From Clostridia bacterium (GTDB lineage: Bacteria; Bacillota; Clostridia; Oscillospirales; CAG-272): 46,103 bases of DNA. The notes beneath the pieces are model-generated. The model saw only the letters and a program-made list of their open reading frames with translations, did not search any database and was not told where the DNA came from. This document shows, one piece after another, positions 13,969-20,604 of this stretch. Position 1 is the stretch's first letter. Every line of letters starts with the position of its first letter. The translations under genes and the position numbers were made by a program. The stretch lies in NCBI GenBank assembly GCA_017454525.1, contig JAFTCT010000112.1, positions 1 through 46,103 on the forward strand, written 5' to 3'.

Positions 13969-14053
13969 TGGTGGGGGATGGTGGATTCGGACCACCGAAG
14001 TCACTGACAACAGATTTACAGTCTGCCCCCTTTGGCCGCTCGGGAAATCCCCC
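13969..14053 (-). tRNA. tRNA-Tyr (anticodon GTA), CCA encoded
   Basis: On the minus strand GGGGGAT (from 14053) pairs with ATCCCCC to form the acceptor stem, followed by discriminator A and an encoded CCA (13971-13969). The anticodon loop is CTGTAAA with anticodon GTA. A long variable arm is present, as expected for class II tRNA-Tyr. The T stem is GGTGG/CCACC. The T loop reads TCCGAAT instead of the usual TTCGAAT, so position 55 is C. Total 85 bases. It follows tRNA-Thr by three bases. Its terminator is the hairpin AGAGCACC-TTTGC-GGTGCTCTTTTG immediately after CCA. Confidence 0.92.
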
Positions 14054-14056
14054 TTA

Positions 14057-14131
14057 TGGAGCTGGTGATCGGAGTCGAACCAACAACCTGCTGATTACAA
14101 ATCAGCTGCTCTGCCATTGAGCCACACCAGC
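14057..14131 (-). tRNA. tRNA-Thr (anticodon TGT), CCA encoded
   Basis: On the minus strand GCTGGTG (from 14131) pairs with CACCAGC, then discriminator T and CCA (14059-14057). The D arm reads TGGCTCAATGGCAGAGCA. The anticodon loop TTTGTAA gives TGT. The T loop is TTCGACT with stem GTTGG/CCGAT-like pairing. Total 75 bases. First gene of a two-tRNA transcript with tRNA-Tyr. Confidence 0.95.
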
Positions 14132-14176
14132 GTGTTGTATACCGTTATGCGAGACTCCGTCCCACGCAACGGAGAG

Positions 14177-14205
14177 ATTATAGCACAACAAAAAAGGTTT
14201 GTCAA
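14177..14205 (-). promoter_or_regulatory. Consensus promoter of the tRNA-Thr/tRNA-Tyr operon
   Basis: On the minus strand TTGACA (14205-14200) and TATAAT (14182-14177), both perfect consensus, are separated by 17 bases. It lies 45 bases before tRNA-Thr, as expected for a highly expressed stable RNA. Confidence 0.9.
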
Positions 14206-14336
14206 CTCTTTTTTGAAAAAATATTGAAATAATCGAAAAATCAAAAAAATCTCAAAAACTGCGCCGGATCGAATCCGGCATATAACCGGCGGGCGGAGAG
14301 CGATCCGCCGCCTTTGACGCGAATATGCACGCCGGT

Positions 14337-14380
14337 CGCCGGAAATGCGCGAAATCCGCGGATATCCGGCGGCTTTTTTA
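14337..14380 (+). terminator. Terminator-like hairpin left of the spoIIGA promoter
   Basis: CGCCGGA (14337-14343) pairs with TCCGGCG (14365-14371), with an inner GCGC/CCGCG helix, followed by GCTTTTTTA. No plus-strand gene lies upstream, so its target is unclear. Another GC hairpin, GGCGGGCGGA with TCCGCCGCC (14288-14312), lies just left of it. Confidence 0.45.
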
Positions 14381-14397
14381 TTTTTCGTTCCTTTGCT

Positions 14398-14431
14398 TTC
14401 GACATCCTTTGGGAGCGGTTTCTGCTACACT
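14398..14431 (+). promoter_or_regulatory. Candidate spoIIG promoter with Spo0A-like box
   Basis: TTCGACA (14398-14404) is a perfect Spo0A core box (complement TGTCGAA) and overlaps the -35-like TCGACA. The -10-like TACACT (14426-14431) is 21 bases away rather than 17. In Bacillus subtilis the spoIIG promoter likewise has an over-long spacer with an 0A box over the -35 region. Expected start of transcription is near 14438. Identification rests on this one box and the position before spoIIGA. Confidence 0.55.
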
Positions 14432-14474
14432 GTTCTCACCGCAGCCGCAGCCTGCCGACAAAGGGCGTCTTTCC

Positions 14475-14546
14475 GTGAACCGCGCCGACCTTTTTGCGCC
14501 GTTTGACGGTGTATGCGGCGCGCTGAAAAAGGAAGGAGCGCCATGA
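14475..14546 (+). CDS. Leader mini-ORF 1, copy of the SpoIIGA N-terminus
   Basis: GTG 14475 opens 23 codons, VNRADLFAPFDGVCGAL then KKEGAP and TGA. AAAGGG lies about 10 bases upstream. The peptide parallels the start of SpoIIGA ([17 protein letters not shown]) position by position. Its stop overlaps the ATG of mini-ORF 2 (ATGA). It arose by tandem duplication with a 68-base period. Translation is plausible but unproven. It could be a translational leader or simply decaying duplicate sequence. Confidence 0.5.
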   Translation: MNRADLFAPFDGVCGALKKEGAP

Positions 14547-14614
14547 TCCACGCCGACCTCTGTGCGCCGCCTGACGGTGTATGCGGCGCGCTGATGAAGG
14601 AAGTTTTGCCGTGA
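14543..14614 (+). CDS. Leader mini-ORF 2, copy of the SpoIIGA N-terminus
   Basis: ATG 14543 opens 23 codons, MIHADLCAPPDGVCGAL then MKEVLP and TGA. AAGGAAGGAG lies 3-13 bases upstream, a better ribosome binding site than that of spoIIGA itself. Its TGA overlaps the GTG start of spoIIGA (GTGA). At the DNA level it matches mini-ORF 1 at about 55 of 68 positions by eye. The two 4-base overlaps would pass ribosomes from one frame to the next and finally into spoIIGA. Confidence 0.5.
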   Translation: MIHADLCAPPDGVCGALMKEVLP

Positions 14615-15354
14615 TCTATGCCGACCTTTATATGCTTCTCAACGGCGTATGCGACGCGCTGGTGCTCTGTCTGACCTCTCTGATCCTCCGGAGGCGCGCG
14701 TCGAAGACGCGCATTGCGGCGGGCGCGGCGCTGGGCGGCGCCTTCGCGATGCTCTCGCTCTTCATTCCGCGCGCGCTGTCGCTCGTTCTCTCCTTTCCCG
14801 CGGCGTTCCTCATGGTTTGGGTCGTTTTCTCCTTCGGCGGGATCAGGAAGTACCTGTCGGCGGTGCTCGTCTTCTATCTTGACAGTTTTTTTCTGTCGGG
14901 CGCCGTCCAGTTTCTTTCTGCGTGGATCGGAGAAAAAGCGGGGGAAACGCTTTCCTCCGTCGTCCTTGTCGCGTGTCTTTCCGCCGCGCTCTTCGCGGCG
15001 CTGCTCTTCGACGAGATCCTGAAGCGGCGCGCACGTCTGCCGCCCGTAAAACTGAAATTCTCCTACTGCGGCGCCGGATATGAGGTCCTTGCGTTCCCCG
15101 ATACCGGCAATCTGCTGACCGACGCGCGCTCCGGTCTGCCGGTCATCCTGCTGTCCGCGGAGGTTCTCCCCTTTCTGCCCGTTTCCCCGCCGTTCGTCAA
15201 CGCGTCTACCGCCGCCGGGAAGGCGCGCCTTCCGCTCGTTTGCGCCGGGGAGATGACGCTGGACGGGAAAGCCATCGAGGCGCTGATCGCGGTCTGCCCC
15301 GAAAAATGCTCCTTCGGCGGGCTTCCCGCGCTCCTCCCCGCGGCGCTGTTATGA
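14611..15354 (+). CDS. spoIIGA: Sporulation sigma-E factor-processing peptidase SpoIIGA
   Basis: A 247-residue membrane aspartic protease that cleaves pro-sigma-E in the mother cell during sporulation. The N-terminal half has about five hydrophobic helices (residues 1-135). The C-terminal domain carries the aspartic protease motif DTGN ([19 protein letters not shown], about 163-181). The known Bacillus protein is about 309 residues, so this one is short. Start GTG 14611 is chosen because [11 protein letters not shown] matches the family start and AAGGAAG lies 7 bases upstream. The in-frame ATG at 14581 is part of a duplicated segment. sigE begins 25 bases downstream. Two mini-ORFs copying its first codons precede it. 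Confidence 0.9.
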   Translation: MIYADLYMLLNGVCDALVLCLTSLILRRRASKTRIAAGAALGGAFAMLSLFIPRALSLVLSFPAAFLMVWVVFSFGGIRKYLSAVLVFYLDSFFLSGAVQFLSAWIGEKAGETLSSVVLVACLSAALFAALLFDEILKRRARLPPVKLKFSYCGAGYEVLAFPDTGNLLTDARSGLPVILLSAEVLPFLPVSPPFVNASTAAGKARLPLVCAGEMTLDGKAIEALIAVCPEKCSFGGLPALLPAALL

Positions 15355-15379
15355 TTTTTTACCGAAAGAAGGTATGGAA

Positions 15380-16084
15380 ATGTTCTCCGTAAAACGCATC
15401 ATCCGCCGGATCGCGCAGTTCTTTTCGCTGATCCGCGAGGACGTTCATTACATCGGCGGCGCCGAATCTCTGCCCACGCCTCTCGAAAAGGACGAGGAGC
15501 AGCAGTTGATCGCCCTGCTCGGCGTGGATCCCTCGGTCAGAAACACGCTGATCGAGCACAATCTGCGCCTGGTCGTCTACATCGCCAAGAAGTTTGAAAA
15601 CACCGGCATCAACATCGAGGACCTCATTTCGATCGGCACGATCGGCCTGATCAAAGCGATCAACACCTTCAAAGCCGACAAGAGCATCAAACTGGCGACC
15701 TACGCCTCGCGCTGCATCGAAAACGAGATCCTGATGTTCATCCGCAAAACCTCCGGTCTCCGGCAGGAGGTCTCCTTTGACGAGCCGCTCAACGTCGACA
15801 AGGACGGCAACGAACTGCTCCTCTCCGACGTCATGGGCAGCGACGAGGACGGCGTATTCTCGACGATCGAAGTCGAGGAGGACCGCCGCACGGTCAGGCG
15901 GGCGCTGAACGGTCTGGAGGAGCGGGAGCGCGTGATCATCGAACTGCGCTACGGACTGTGCGGCAACCGGGAACATACCCAGAAGGAGGTCGCGGATCTC
16001 CTGGGGATCTCACAGTCCTACATCTCGCGGCTGGAGAAAAAGATCCTGGATCGTCTGCGCGCCGAAATCGGAGAATGCGTATAG
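15380..16084 (+). CDS. sigE: RNA polymerase sporulation sigma factor SigE
   Basis: A 234-residue sigma factor that runs the early mother-cell programme of sporulation. The short pro-sequence ([20 protein letters not shown]) ends at [12 protein letters not shown], the conserved SpoIIGA cleavage region. Region 2 is nearly identical to known sigma-E ([51 protein letters not shown]). Region 4 ends with [23 protein letters not shown] 15380 is preferred to ATG 15374 because AGAAGG is then 7 bases away instead of one. It forms an operon with spoIIGA. Confidence 0.97.
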   Translation: MFSVKRIIRRIAQFFSLIREDVHYIGGAESLPTPLEKDEEQQLIALLGVDPSVRNTLIEHNLRLVVYIAKKFENTGINIEDLISIGTIGLIKAINTFKADKSIKLATYASRCIENEILMFIRKTSGLRQEVSFDEPLNVDKDGNELLLSDVMGSDEDGVFSTIEVEEDRRTVRRALNGLEERERVIIELRYGLCGNREHTQKEVADLLGISQSYISRLEKKILDRLRAEIGECV

Positions 16085-16139
16085 GATCCGTTTCTTCCGT
16101 TTGACGGTCGGTGCCGCGGCTCTTTGATATGACGGCAGC

Positions 16140-16188
16140 GGGGGTGTTTCATCCGGCGCGATCGCGCAGTGAAACACCCCCGTAGATT
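16140..16188. terminator. Terminator between sigE and the convergent operon
   Basis: GGGGGTGTTTCA (16140-16151) pairs perfectly with TGAAACACCCCC (16170-16181), with an inner GCGCGATCGCGC helix, followed by GTAGATTTT. It ends the sigE transcript and sits just past the stop of the leftward operon. Confidence 0.8.
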
Positions 16189-16605
16189 TTACAGTTTTCC
16201 GAGCGCCTGAAGGATCAGCAGAACGGCGACGGCTGCCGCGGTGAGAAGCGCCGCGGCGGTGACCGAGACGATCAGGATCTTTTTGCTCTCGCGGTTTTGT
16301 CCCTCGATCTCCTTTTCAAGAGCGGCGAGTTTTTCTTCGTCGCTCATTTCCGCCTCTTCTTCGTCCTCCTCTTCGCCGTCCCCGGCGTCCTCGTCTTCTT
16401 CTTCGTCGCTTTCGGCGTTGAGTTCGGCAAGTTCCTCCTCGGACAGTCCGAGATCGATCTCTTCGGGCTGTTCCCTGCGCTTTTTCAGTTCCTCGATCAG
16501 CATCGCCGCCACGCCTTCGGGCAGACTTTCGCCCTCTTCGCGCAGCGTCTTTTCGATCTCTTCGTCGGACAGACGCATGATCTCCATTCTTCCGTAACTC
16601 TTCAT
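16189..16605 (-). CDS. Acidic C-terminally anchored membrane protein, unknown function
   Basis: A 138-residue protein starting at ATG 16605 (MKSYGRMEIMRLSDEEIEKT), with GGGAGG overlapping the end of hisS. Residues about 8-45 form a helical segment with LSDEEIEKTLREEGESLPEG. Residues about 55-100 are almost only Glu and Asp (EEDEDAGDGEEEDEEEAEMS). A coiled segment follows, then one hydrophobic helix at 112-134 (ILIVSVTAAALLTAAAVAVL) close to the C-terminus. It is therefore probably tail-anchored with an acidic cytoplasmic region. No family was recognised. It is the last gene of the hisS operon. Confidence 0.7.
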   Translation of the reverse strand: MKSYGRMEIMRLSDEEIEKTLREEGESLPEGVAAMLIEELKKRREQPEEIDLGLSEEELAELNAESDEEEDEDAGDGEEEDEEEAEMSDEEKLAALEKEIEGQNRESKKILIVSVTAAALLTAAAVAVLLILQALGKL

Positions 16606-16612
16606 GGCTTTC

Positions 16613-17851
16613 TCATTCCTCCCGCCCGAACCACCGGATATTCTCCGGCGCTTCCGCGTAAACAAATCCGGCGTAGCCTTCTTTTTCAAGGGCGTTGAGC
16701 AGTTTTCCGAGTTTCTTCGGCTTTTCAAAGAGCGTGCAGTCGTAACTTCCGCGCAGCGTTTCCGCCGTCGTCAGCGCGTCGGTGAAGGCGCCCTCGTAGA
16801 TCACGCCCAGCCGTTTTCTCTGTCCTTCGATCGTCCTGCCTTCCTCCTTGAGAATGCCGAATATGCGCTCGAAGCCGATCGAGAAACCGACCGCGGGCAC
16901 TTTTTCGCCGATGAATTTGCCGATCAGATCGTCATATCTGCCGCCGCCGGCGACGGCGCCTCTGTACCCCGGCATCGCGATCTCGAAGACCGTGCCGGTA
17001 TAGTAGCCCTGCCCGCGGATCAGCGTCAGATCGAAAACGATCTCATACTGCCCTTTCGATAACAGTTTTGACGCGTCGATGACCGACGAGAGCCGCGCGG
17101 GCACCGAAGGATCCCCGATCCTCGCCGCCGCCTTCTCGAGCGTGACGCCGCCCGAAAAGAGCTCGGTCAGCGCGTCGACGGCGCTTTCGGGACAGCCCTT
17201 GCCGTTCAGCTCCGCCCGCACGCCCTCTTCGCCGATCTTGTCAAGCTTGTCGAGCGAGATGCAGACGCTATCGAAGGTCCCGGGCTCAAAGCCGCAGGAG
17301 GCAAGCACTCCGCGCAGGACGCGGCGGTCGTTGACCTTGACGGTAAATCCCCTGAAACCCAGCGCCATCAGCGCCTTGGCGGTGGTGTGGATCAGTTCGA
17401 TCTCGCATTCGGGACGCTCGTCGCCCAGAACGTCGATATCGCACTGCCAGAATTCGCGCAGCCGCCCCTTCTGCGGGCGTTCCGCGCGGTAGACGCGGTC
17501 GGTCTGAATGCACTTGAAGGGGTGCGGAAGGTTCGCGCGGTTGTTGGCGTAATAGCGGCAGAGCGGCAGGGTCAGATCGTAGCGCAGTCCCATGTCCGCG
17601 AGCGCCGAGGGATCGCCGCTTTGCAGCGCCTCCTCGAGTTTCTCTCCGCGCTTGAGCACCTTGAAGATCAGATTGAGATTGTCCCCGCCGTCGCTCTTGT
17701 CCAGATTTTCAATATCCTCCAGGATCGGCGTGGTGACGCGGTCGTAGCCCGCGGCTCTGTATACTTCAAGGATCTTCGCCTGCAGACCGTCGCGCAGGGC
17801 GGTATCGGCGGGCAGATAGTCGTTCGTTCCTTTGACGGGTGTGATCTTCAT
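16613..17851 (-). CDS. hisS: Histidine--tRNA ligase
   Basis: A 412-residue class II aminoacyl-tRNA synthetase that charges tRNA-His. Motif 2 is visible as RVYRAERPQKGRLREFWQCD (about 120-139) and motif 3 as AVGFSIGFERIFG (about 317-329). GTNDYLPAD near the start and RYDLTLPLCRYYANN (about 89-103) are typical. The histidine-binding loop reads RGQGYYTGTVFEI where many bacterial enzymes have RGLDYYTGTVFE, marking the variant branch found in some Firmicutes and Bacteroidetes. The C-terminal anticodon-binding domain is short. GGAGG precedes the ATG by 7 bases. Confidence 0.93.
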   Translation of the reverse strand: MKITPVKGTNDYLPADTALRDGLQAKILEVYRAAGYDRVTTPILEDIENLDKSDGGDNLNLIFKVLKRGEKLEEALQSGDPSALADMGLRYDLTLPLCRYYANNRANLPHPFKCIQTDRVYRAERPQKGRLREFWQCDIDVLGDERPECEIELIHTTAKALMALGFRGFTVKVNDRRVLRGVLASCGFEPGTFDSVCISLDKLDKIGEEGVRAELNGKGCPESAVDALTELFSGGVTLEKAAARIGDPSVPARLSSVIDASKLLSKGQYEIVFDLTLIRGQGYYTGTVFEIAMPGYRGAVAGGGRYDDLIGKFIGEKVPAVGFSIGFERIFGILKEEGRTIEGQRKRLGVIYEGAFTDALTTAETLRGSYDCTLFEKPKKLGKLLNALEKEGYAGFVYAEAPENIRWFGREE

Positions 17852-17883
17852 GCCGTTTTCCTCCGTTTTGTATCAGATATCTC

Positions 17884-18672
17884 TCACAAAAGCCCGTGCT
17901 TTTTCAGGCGGCAGGTATCGATCTCCTCCGTGAGATGCAGGTGGTAGCGGTCGACGAGCGCCAGAGCTCTTTCGTAGGTTTCACGATGGAAGACCCAGCG
18001 GGGCTCGTGCGCGTCCGACCCTAAGATCACGTCGGCTTTCCGCTTCTCCAGAATCGAGAGGAAGAGTTCCGACGGGTAGTGTCTTCCCTCGCGCAGACCG
18101 AGCATATTGATCTCAAAGGGCAGTCCCTCCCTCTGTACCTCGGCGACCATCATTTCCAGTTTCTTTGCAAAAAGCCCGCGGTCGCCCGTAAAGCGGATCA
18201 TGTCGGGATGCGCGATATAGGAATACAGTCCCGTGCGGGCGCCGTCGATGACCGACGCAACGTAGGCGTCGAGCCGCGAAACGTCGTCGTCCGCCTTGCC
18301 GCTGTAAGGCGCGCCTGGATATTCGCCGTTCACGTAATGCTGACCCATGATCAGATATTCCACGCCGCTGTGGTCGATCAGCTTCAGATAATCCGACCAG
18401 TTATCGCGGTAAAACTCGGCTTCAAGACCGATCTTGACGTCGATGCGGTCCCGGTATTCCCCGCGCAGAGCCGTCAGCGTGTCAACATAATCGGGAAGCT
18501 CCTCCGGACGCATTCTGAACGAGGAATAGTAGCCGTCCCTGAAAACGTAGGGCGAATGGTCGGAAAAGCCGAGCGTATCGAACCCGGCTTCGATCGCCTT
18601 TTCGATATATTCGCGCTCGCTTCCGTCGGCGTGACGGCAGCGCACGGTGTGGGTATGGTAATTCTTTTTCAC
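17884..18672 (-). CDS. PHP-domain phosphoesterase, histidinol-phosphatase-like
   Basis: A 262-residue PHP-family metal hydrolase. The opening HTHTVRCRHADG supplies the first metal-binding histidines, and GFSDHSPYVF (about 35-44), GLEAEF (about 82-87), HPDM (about 153-156) and GSDAHEP (about 219-225) the others. The GLExEF and YLIMGQHYV blocks are characteristic of the HisJ/HisK histidinol-phosphatase branch of histidine synthesis. GTG 18672 is used, with AAGGAG upstream. It lies 11 bases after the exporter gene and 32 bases before hisS, so a histidine link is plausible. No other his genes are in the window, so the substrate is unproven. Confidence 0.82.
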   Translation of the reverse strand: MKKNYHTHTVRCRHADGSEREYIEKAIEAGFDTLGFSDHSPYVFRDGYYSSFRMRPEELPDYVDTLTALRGEYRDRIDVKIGLEAEFYRDNWSDYLKLIDHSGVEYLIMGQHYVNGEYPGAPYSGKADDDVSRLDAYVASVIDGARTGLYSYIAHPDMIRFTGDRGLFAKKLEMMVAEVQREGLPFEINMLGLREGRHYPSELFLSILEKRKADVILGSDAHEPRWVFHRETYERALALVDRYHLHLTEEIDTCRLKKHGLL

Positions 18673-18683
18673 GGCGTTGCTCC

Positions 18684-19994
18684 TTACTCTTGTTTCTTTG
18701 ACGCTTTTTCCCTGAAACGCGTTCTGACCGATTGAACCGTATTCTTGAGGATCTGTACCACGACCGAGACGAAAACGATGCCGATCGAGATCCCGAGACA
18801 GGTATACAGCGTATCCAGACCGCTCTGCGTCGCGGCTTCGTAGTTCTGCCGGACGAGATGCTCCATGGTATAGTAGAGCGACCGTCCCGGAACGAGCGGA
18901 ATGAGACCGGGGATCAGAAAGACGGTGGTCGGCGTTTTGCAGACCCGCGCCATGACCTCGGCGTAGCAGGTGCAGGCGGCGCCGCCCGCGATGCTCGCCG
19001 CCAGTATCGGATAAAGAGCGTTCTCATGGAAGAACCCCTCGCAGAACATATATACCGACCAGCACAGCATCCCGCAGAGAACGGCGTAAAGCAGTTTCTT
19101 TGCGGACACGCTGAAAACGAGGGAAAAGCCGAGCGTACCGATGCCGGCGTAGAGGATCATCGGAAGCGGCGGAACGCTCTCGGGAATGAACAGACTGTTG
19201 GAGTGGAGGATCAGCAGGATCGCCGTAAATCCCGCGGCGATCGCCGCCGCGACAAGGATCGACTGGAGCATACGGACGGCGCCTGAGATCAGTTCGCCGC
19301 ACAGCAGGTCCCTGACCGCGTTGCCCAGCGCCAGTCCCGGGATCAGAAGCATGATCACGGCGATGTTGACCGCCGTCGCGTGGATGCCGAGAGAGGACGG
19401 CGCCGCCTTGCAGAAGAGCGCGATCACCAGCGCGGCGATCGCCGAAACGATGACGGTATGCGCGATCTGATTGAGATACTTCGGCCGCTTTGTGTCGATG
19501 AAGCCGACGAAAACGCCGATCATGCCCGCCGCCAGCGCGTCAAGGAATGAGCCGCCGAAAAAGAGGGCGAACCCGAAGGCGCCGAGAAAAGAGCCCGCAA
19601 GGCGCAGGGGCAGCGAATAGGTCCGCCGCTTCTTGATATCGGCGATCTCGCTCTTGACCCGCGCGGGATCCGGACGGTCGCGGCAGATCTGGCGCGAGAG
19701 CGCGTTGAGTTTTTCGATCTTCGCCAGGTCGTTTGCGCTGCCGTACACGCGGCGCGCCTGCGTGAAATCGCGCTGATCCTTCATCGTGATCGTCGCGACG
19801 ATCAGCGAGGTCATGGCAAAGATCTCGACCTTTTCCGCGCCGTACGCACGGCAGATGCGCTCGGCGGTATCCTCGATGCGGTGGATCTCGCCGCCGTTTT
19901 CCAGCAGACTTTCACAGATGTCGAGCGCCACCGTCAGTACGGCGTCGGGATCGTAAAGGGCGATCTCTGCCGCAGTCATATCGGAACCGTTCAC
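18684..19994 (-). CDS. Threonine/serine exporter family protein (ThrE-like fusion)
   Basis: A 436-residue membrane protein combining both ThrE halves in one chain. Residues about 15-140 are the cytoplasmic ThrE N-terminal domain (LLENGGEIHRIEDTAERICR, with IEIFAMTSLIVATI-like sequence). About ten hydrophobic helices follow (about 145-420). FLIPGLIPLVPGRSLYYTME (about 360-379) is the signature of the second, ThrE_2 (DUF3815), part. Family members export threonine and serine. GTG 19994 has AGAAGGA 8 bases upstream. It starts 3 bases after the DUF5662 stop and continues into the PHP gene, so the three are one transcript. Confidence 0.88.
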   Translation of the reverse strand: MNGSDMTAAEIALYDPDAVLTVALDICESLLENGGEIHRIEDTAERICRAYGAEKVEIFAMTSLIVATITMKDQRDFTQARRVYGSANDLAKIEKLNALSRQICRDRPDPARVKSEIADIKKRRTYSLPLRLAGSFLGAFGFALFFGGSFLDALAAGMIGVFVGFIDTKRPKYLNQIAHTVIVSAIAALVIALFCKAAPSSLGIHATAVNIAVIMLLIPGLALGNAVRDLLCGELISGAVRMLQSILVAAAIAAGFTAILLILHSNSLFIPESVPPLPMILYAGIGTLGFSLVFSVSAKKLLYAVLCGMLCWSVYMFCEGFFHENALYPILAASIAGGAACTCYAEVMARVCKTPTTVFLIPGLIPLVPGRSLYYTMEHLVRQNYEAATQSGLDTLYTCLGISIGIVFVSVVVQILKNTVQSVRTRFREKASKKQE

Positions 19995-19997
19995 CGC

Positions 19998-20570
19998 TTA
20001 TTCCTTCTTTCGCTCCTCCGGCGCATAGTCGAACGGAGCCTTCTTTTTTCTTTTTACTTCGGCAGACACGTAGGAAAAAGTCTCTTTCTCGCCCTTTTCG
20101 GCGAGCATCCGCAAAAGACGCTCCAGCTCCCTTGCCGTATCGGGATGCATTTCGTCCTTCCCGTTCCCCCTGAGGAAATAGTCGAGCGAACAGCCGTCCC
20201 CGTACTTTTCCCCCATATAGGTCTTGCTCGCGGCAATGCGGTCGCAGAACATTTCGACGAGATAGTTGTAGGGCATTTTCACCGGCTCGTAGAGCTTGGA
20301 GACGGGCGAAATGTCGGTCCAGTATTCAAAATGATGTTTATTTCTGCCCTTGTGGTGCATCCAGGAGGAGGAATAACCCTTCTCCTTCCGCTCGCCCTCG
20401 TTGGGCGAATGCGTCCCCGTAAAGTATTTGCAGCCGGTGAAAAACTCGGCGGGCGAATACTTGGACAGGTCGTGTCTCAGTCCCTGCAGTCCGATCCCGC
20501 ATCTGAAACAGTGCGCGATCACGAGGTGCCTGTGGTGGGTGATCGTTCTGAAATGACGAAAAATATGCAT
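19998..20570 (-). CDS. DUF5662 family protein
   Basis: A 190-residue soluble protein of unknown function. The family layout is visible: an N-terminal ITHHRHLVIAHCFRCGIGLQ, GLRHDLSKYSPAEFF (about 29-43), WMHHKGRNKHHFEYW (about 70-84) and MPYNYLVEMFCDRIAASKTY (about 98-117). The many conserved His and Asp residues suggest a metal-binding fold, possibly HD-like; that is inference. AGAGGAAC precedes the ATG. It sits between a secreted glycosidase-like lipoprotein and the ThrE-like exporter. Confidence 0.75.
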   Translation of the reverse strand: MHIFRHFRTITHHRHLVIAHCFRCGIGLQGLRHDLSKYSPAEFFTGCKYFTGTHSPNEGERKEKGYSSSWMHHKGRNKHHFEYWTDISPVSKLYEPVKMPYNYLVEMFCDRIAASKTYMGEKYGDGCSLDYFLRGNGKDEMHPDTARELERLLRMLAEKGEKETFSYVSAEVKRKKKAPFDYAPEERKKE

Positions 20571-20604
20571 ATCCGTTCCTCTGGATCGAATACTTCCGCG
20601 GCGC

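Noticed and set aside
13618..14120. Overlapping open frames across the tRNA-Tyr/Thr region on both strands
   Set aside because: They run through two tRNA genes and the palindromic repeat, and have no family similarity. They are products of the repeat sequence.
10062..14131. Integrated phage or integrative element at the tRNA genes
   Set aside because: Repeats sharing tRNA 3' sequence flank the cassette, but there is no integrase, excisionase or structural gene, only a sigma factor and an LRR protein. Kept as a repeat-element finding instead.
14325..14546. A 73-codon plus-strand frame before spoIIGA
   Set aside because: It starts inside a terminator-like hairpin upstream of the candidate promoter and has no ribosome binding site. 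Only its last third, which is in the same frame as mini-ORF 1, looks meaningful.
17884..18672. PHP protein as DNA polymerase X or III exonuclease part
   Set aside because: No polymerase domain is attached, and the GLExEF and YLIMGQHYV blocks fit the histidinol-phosphatase branch.
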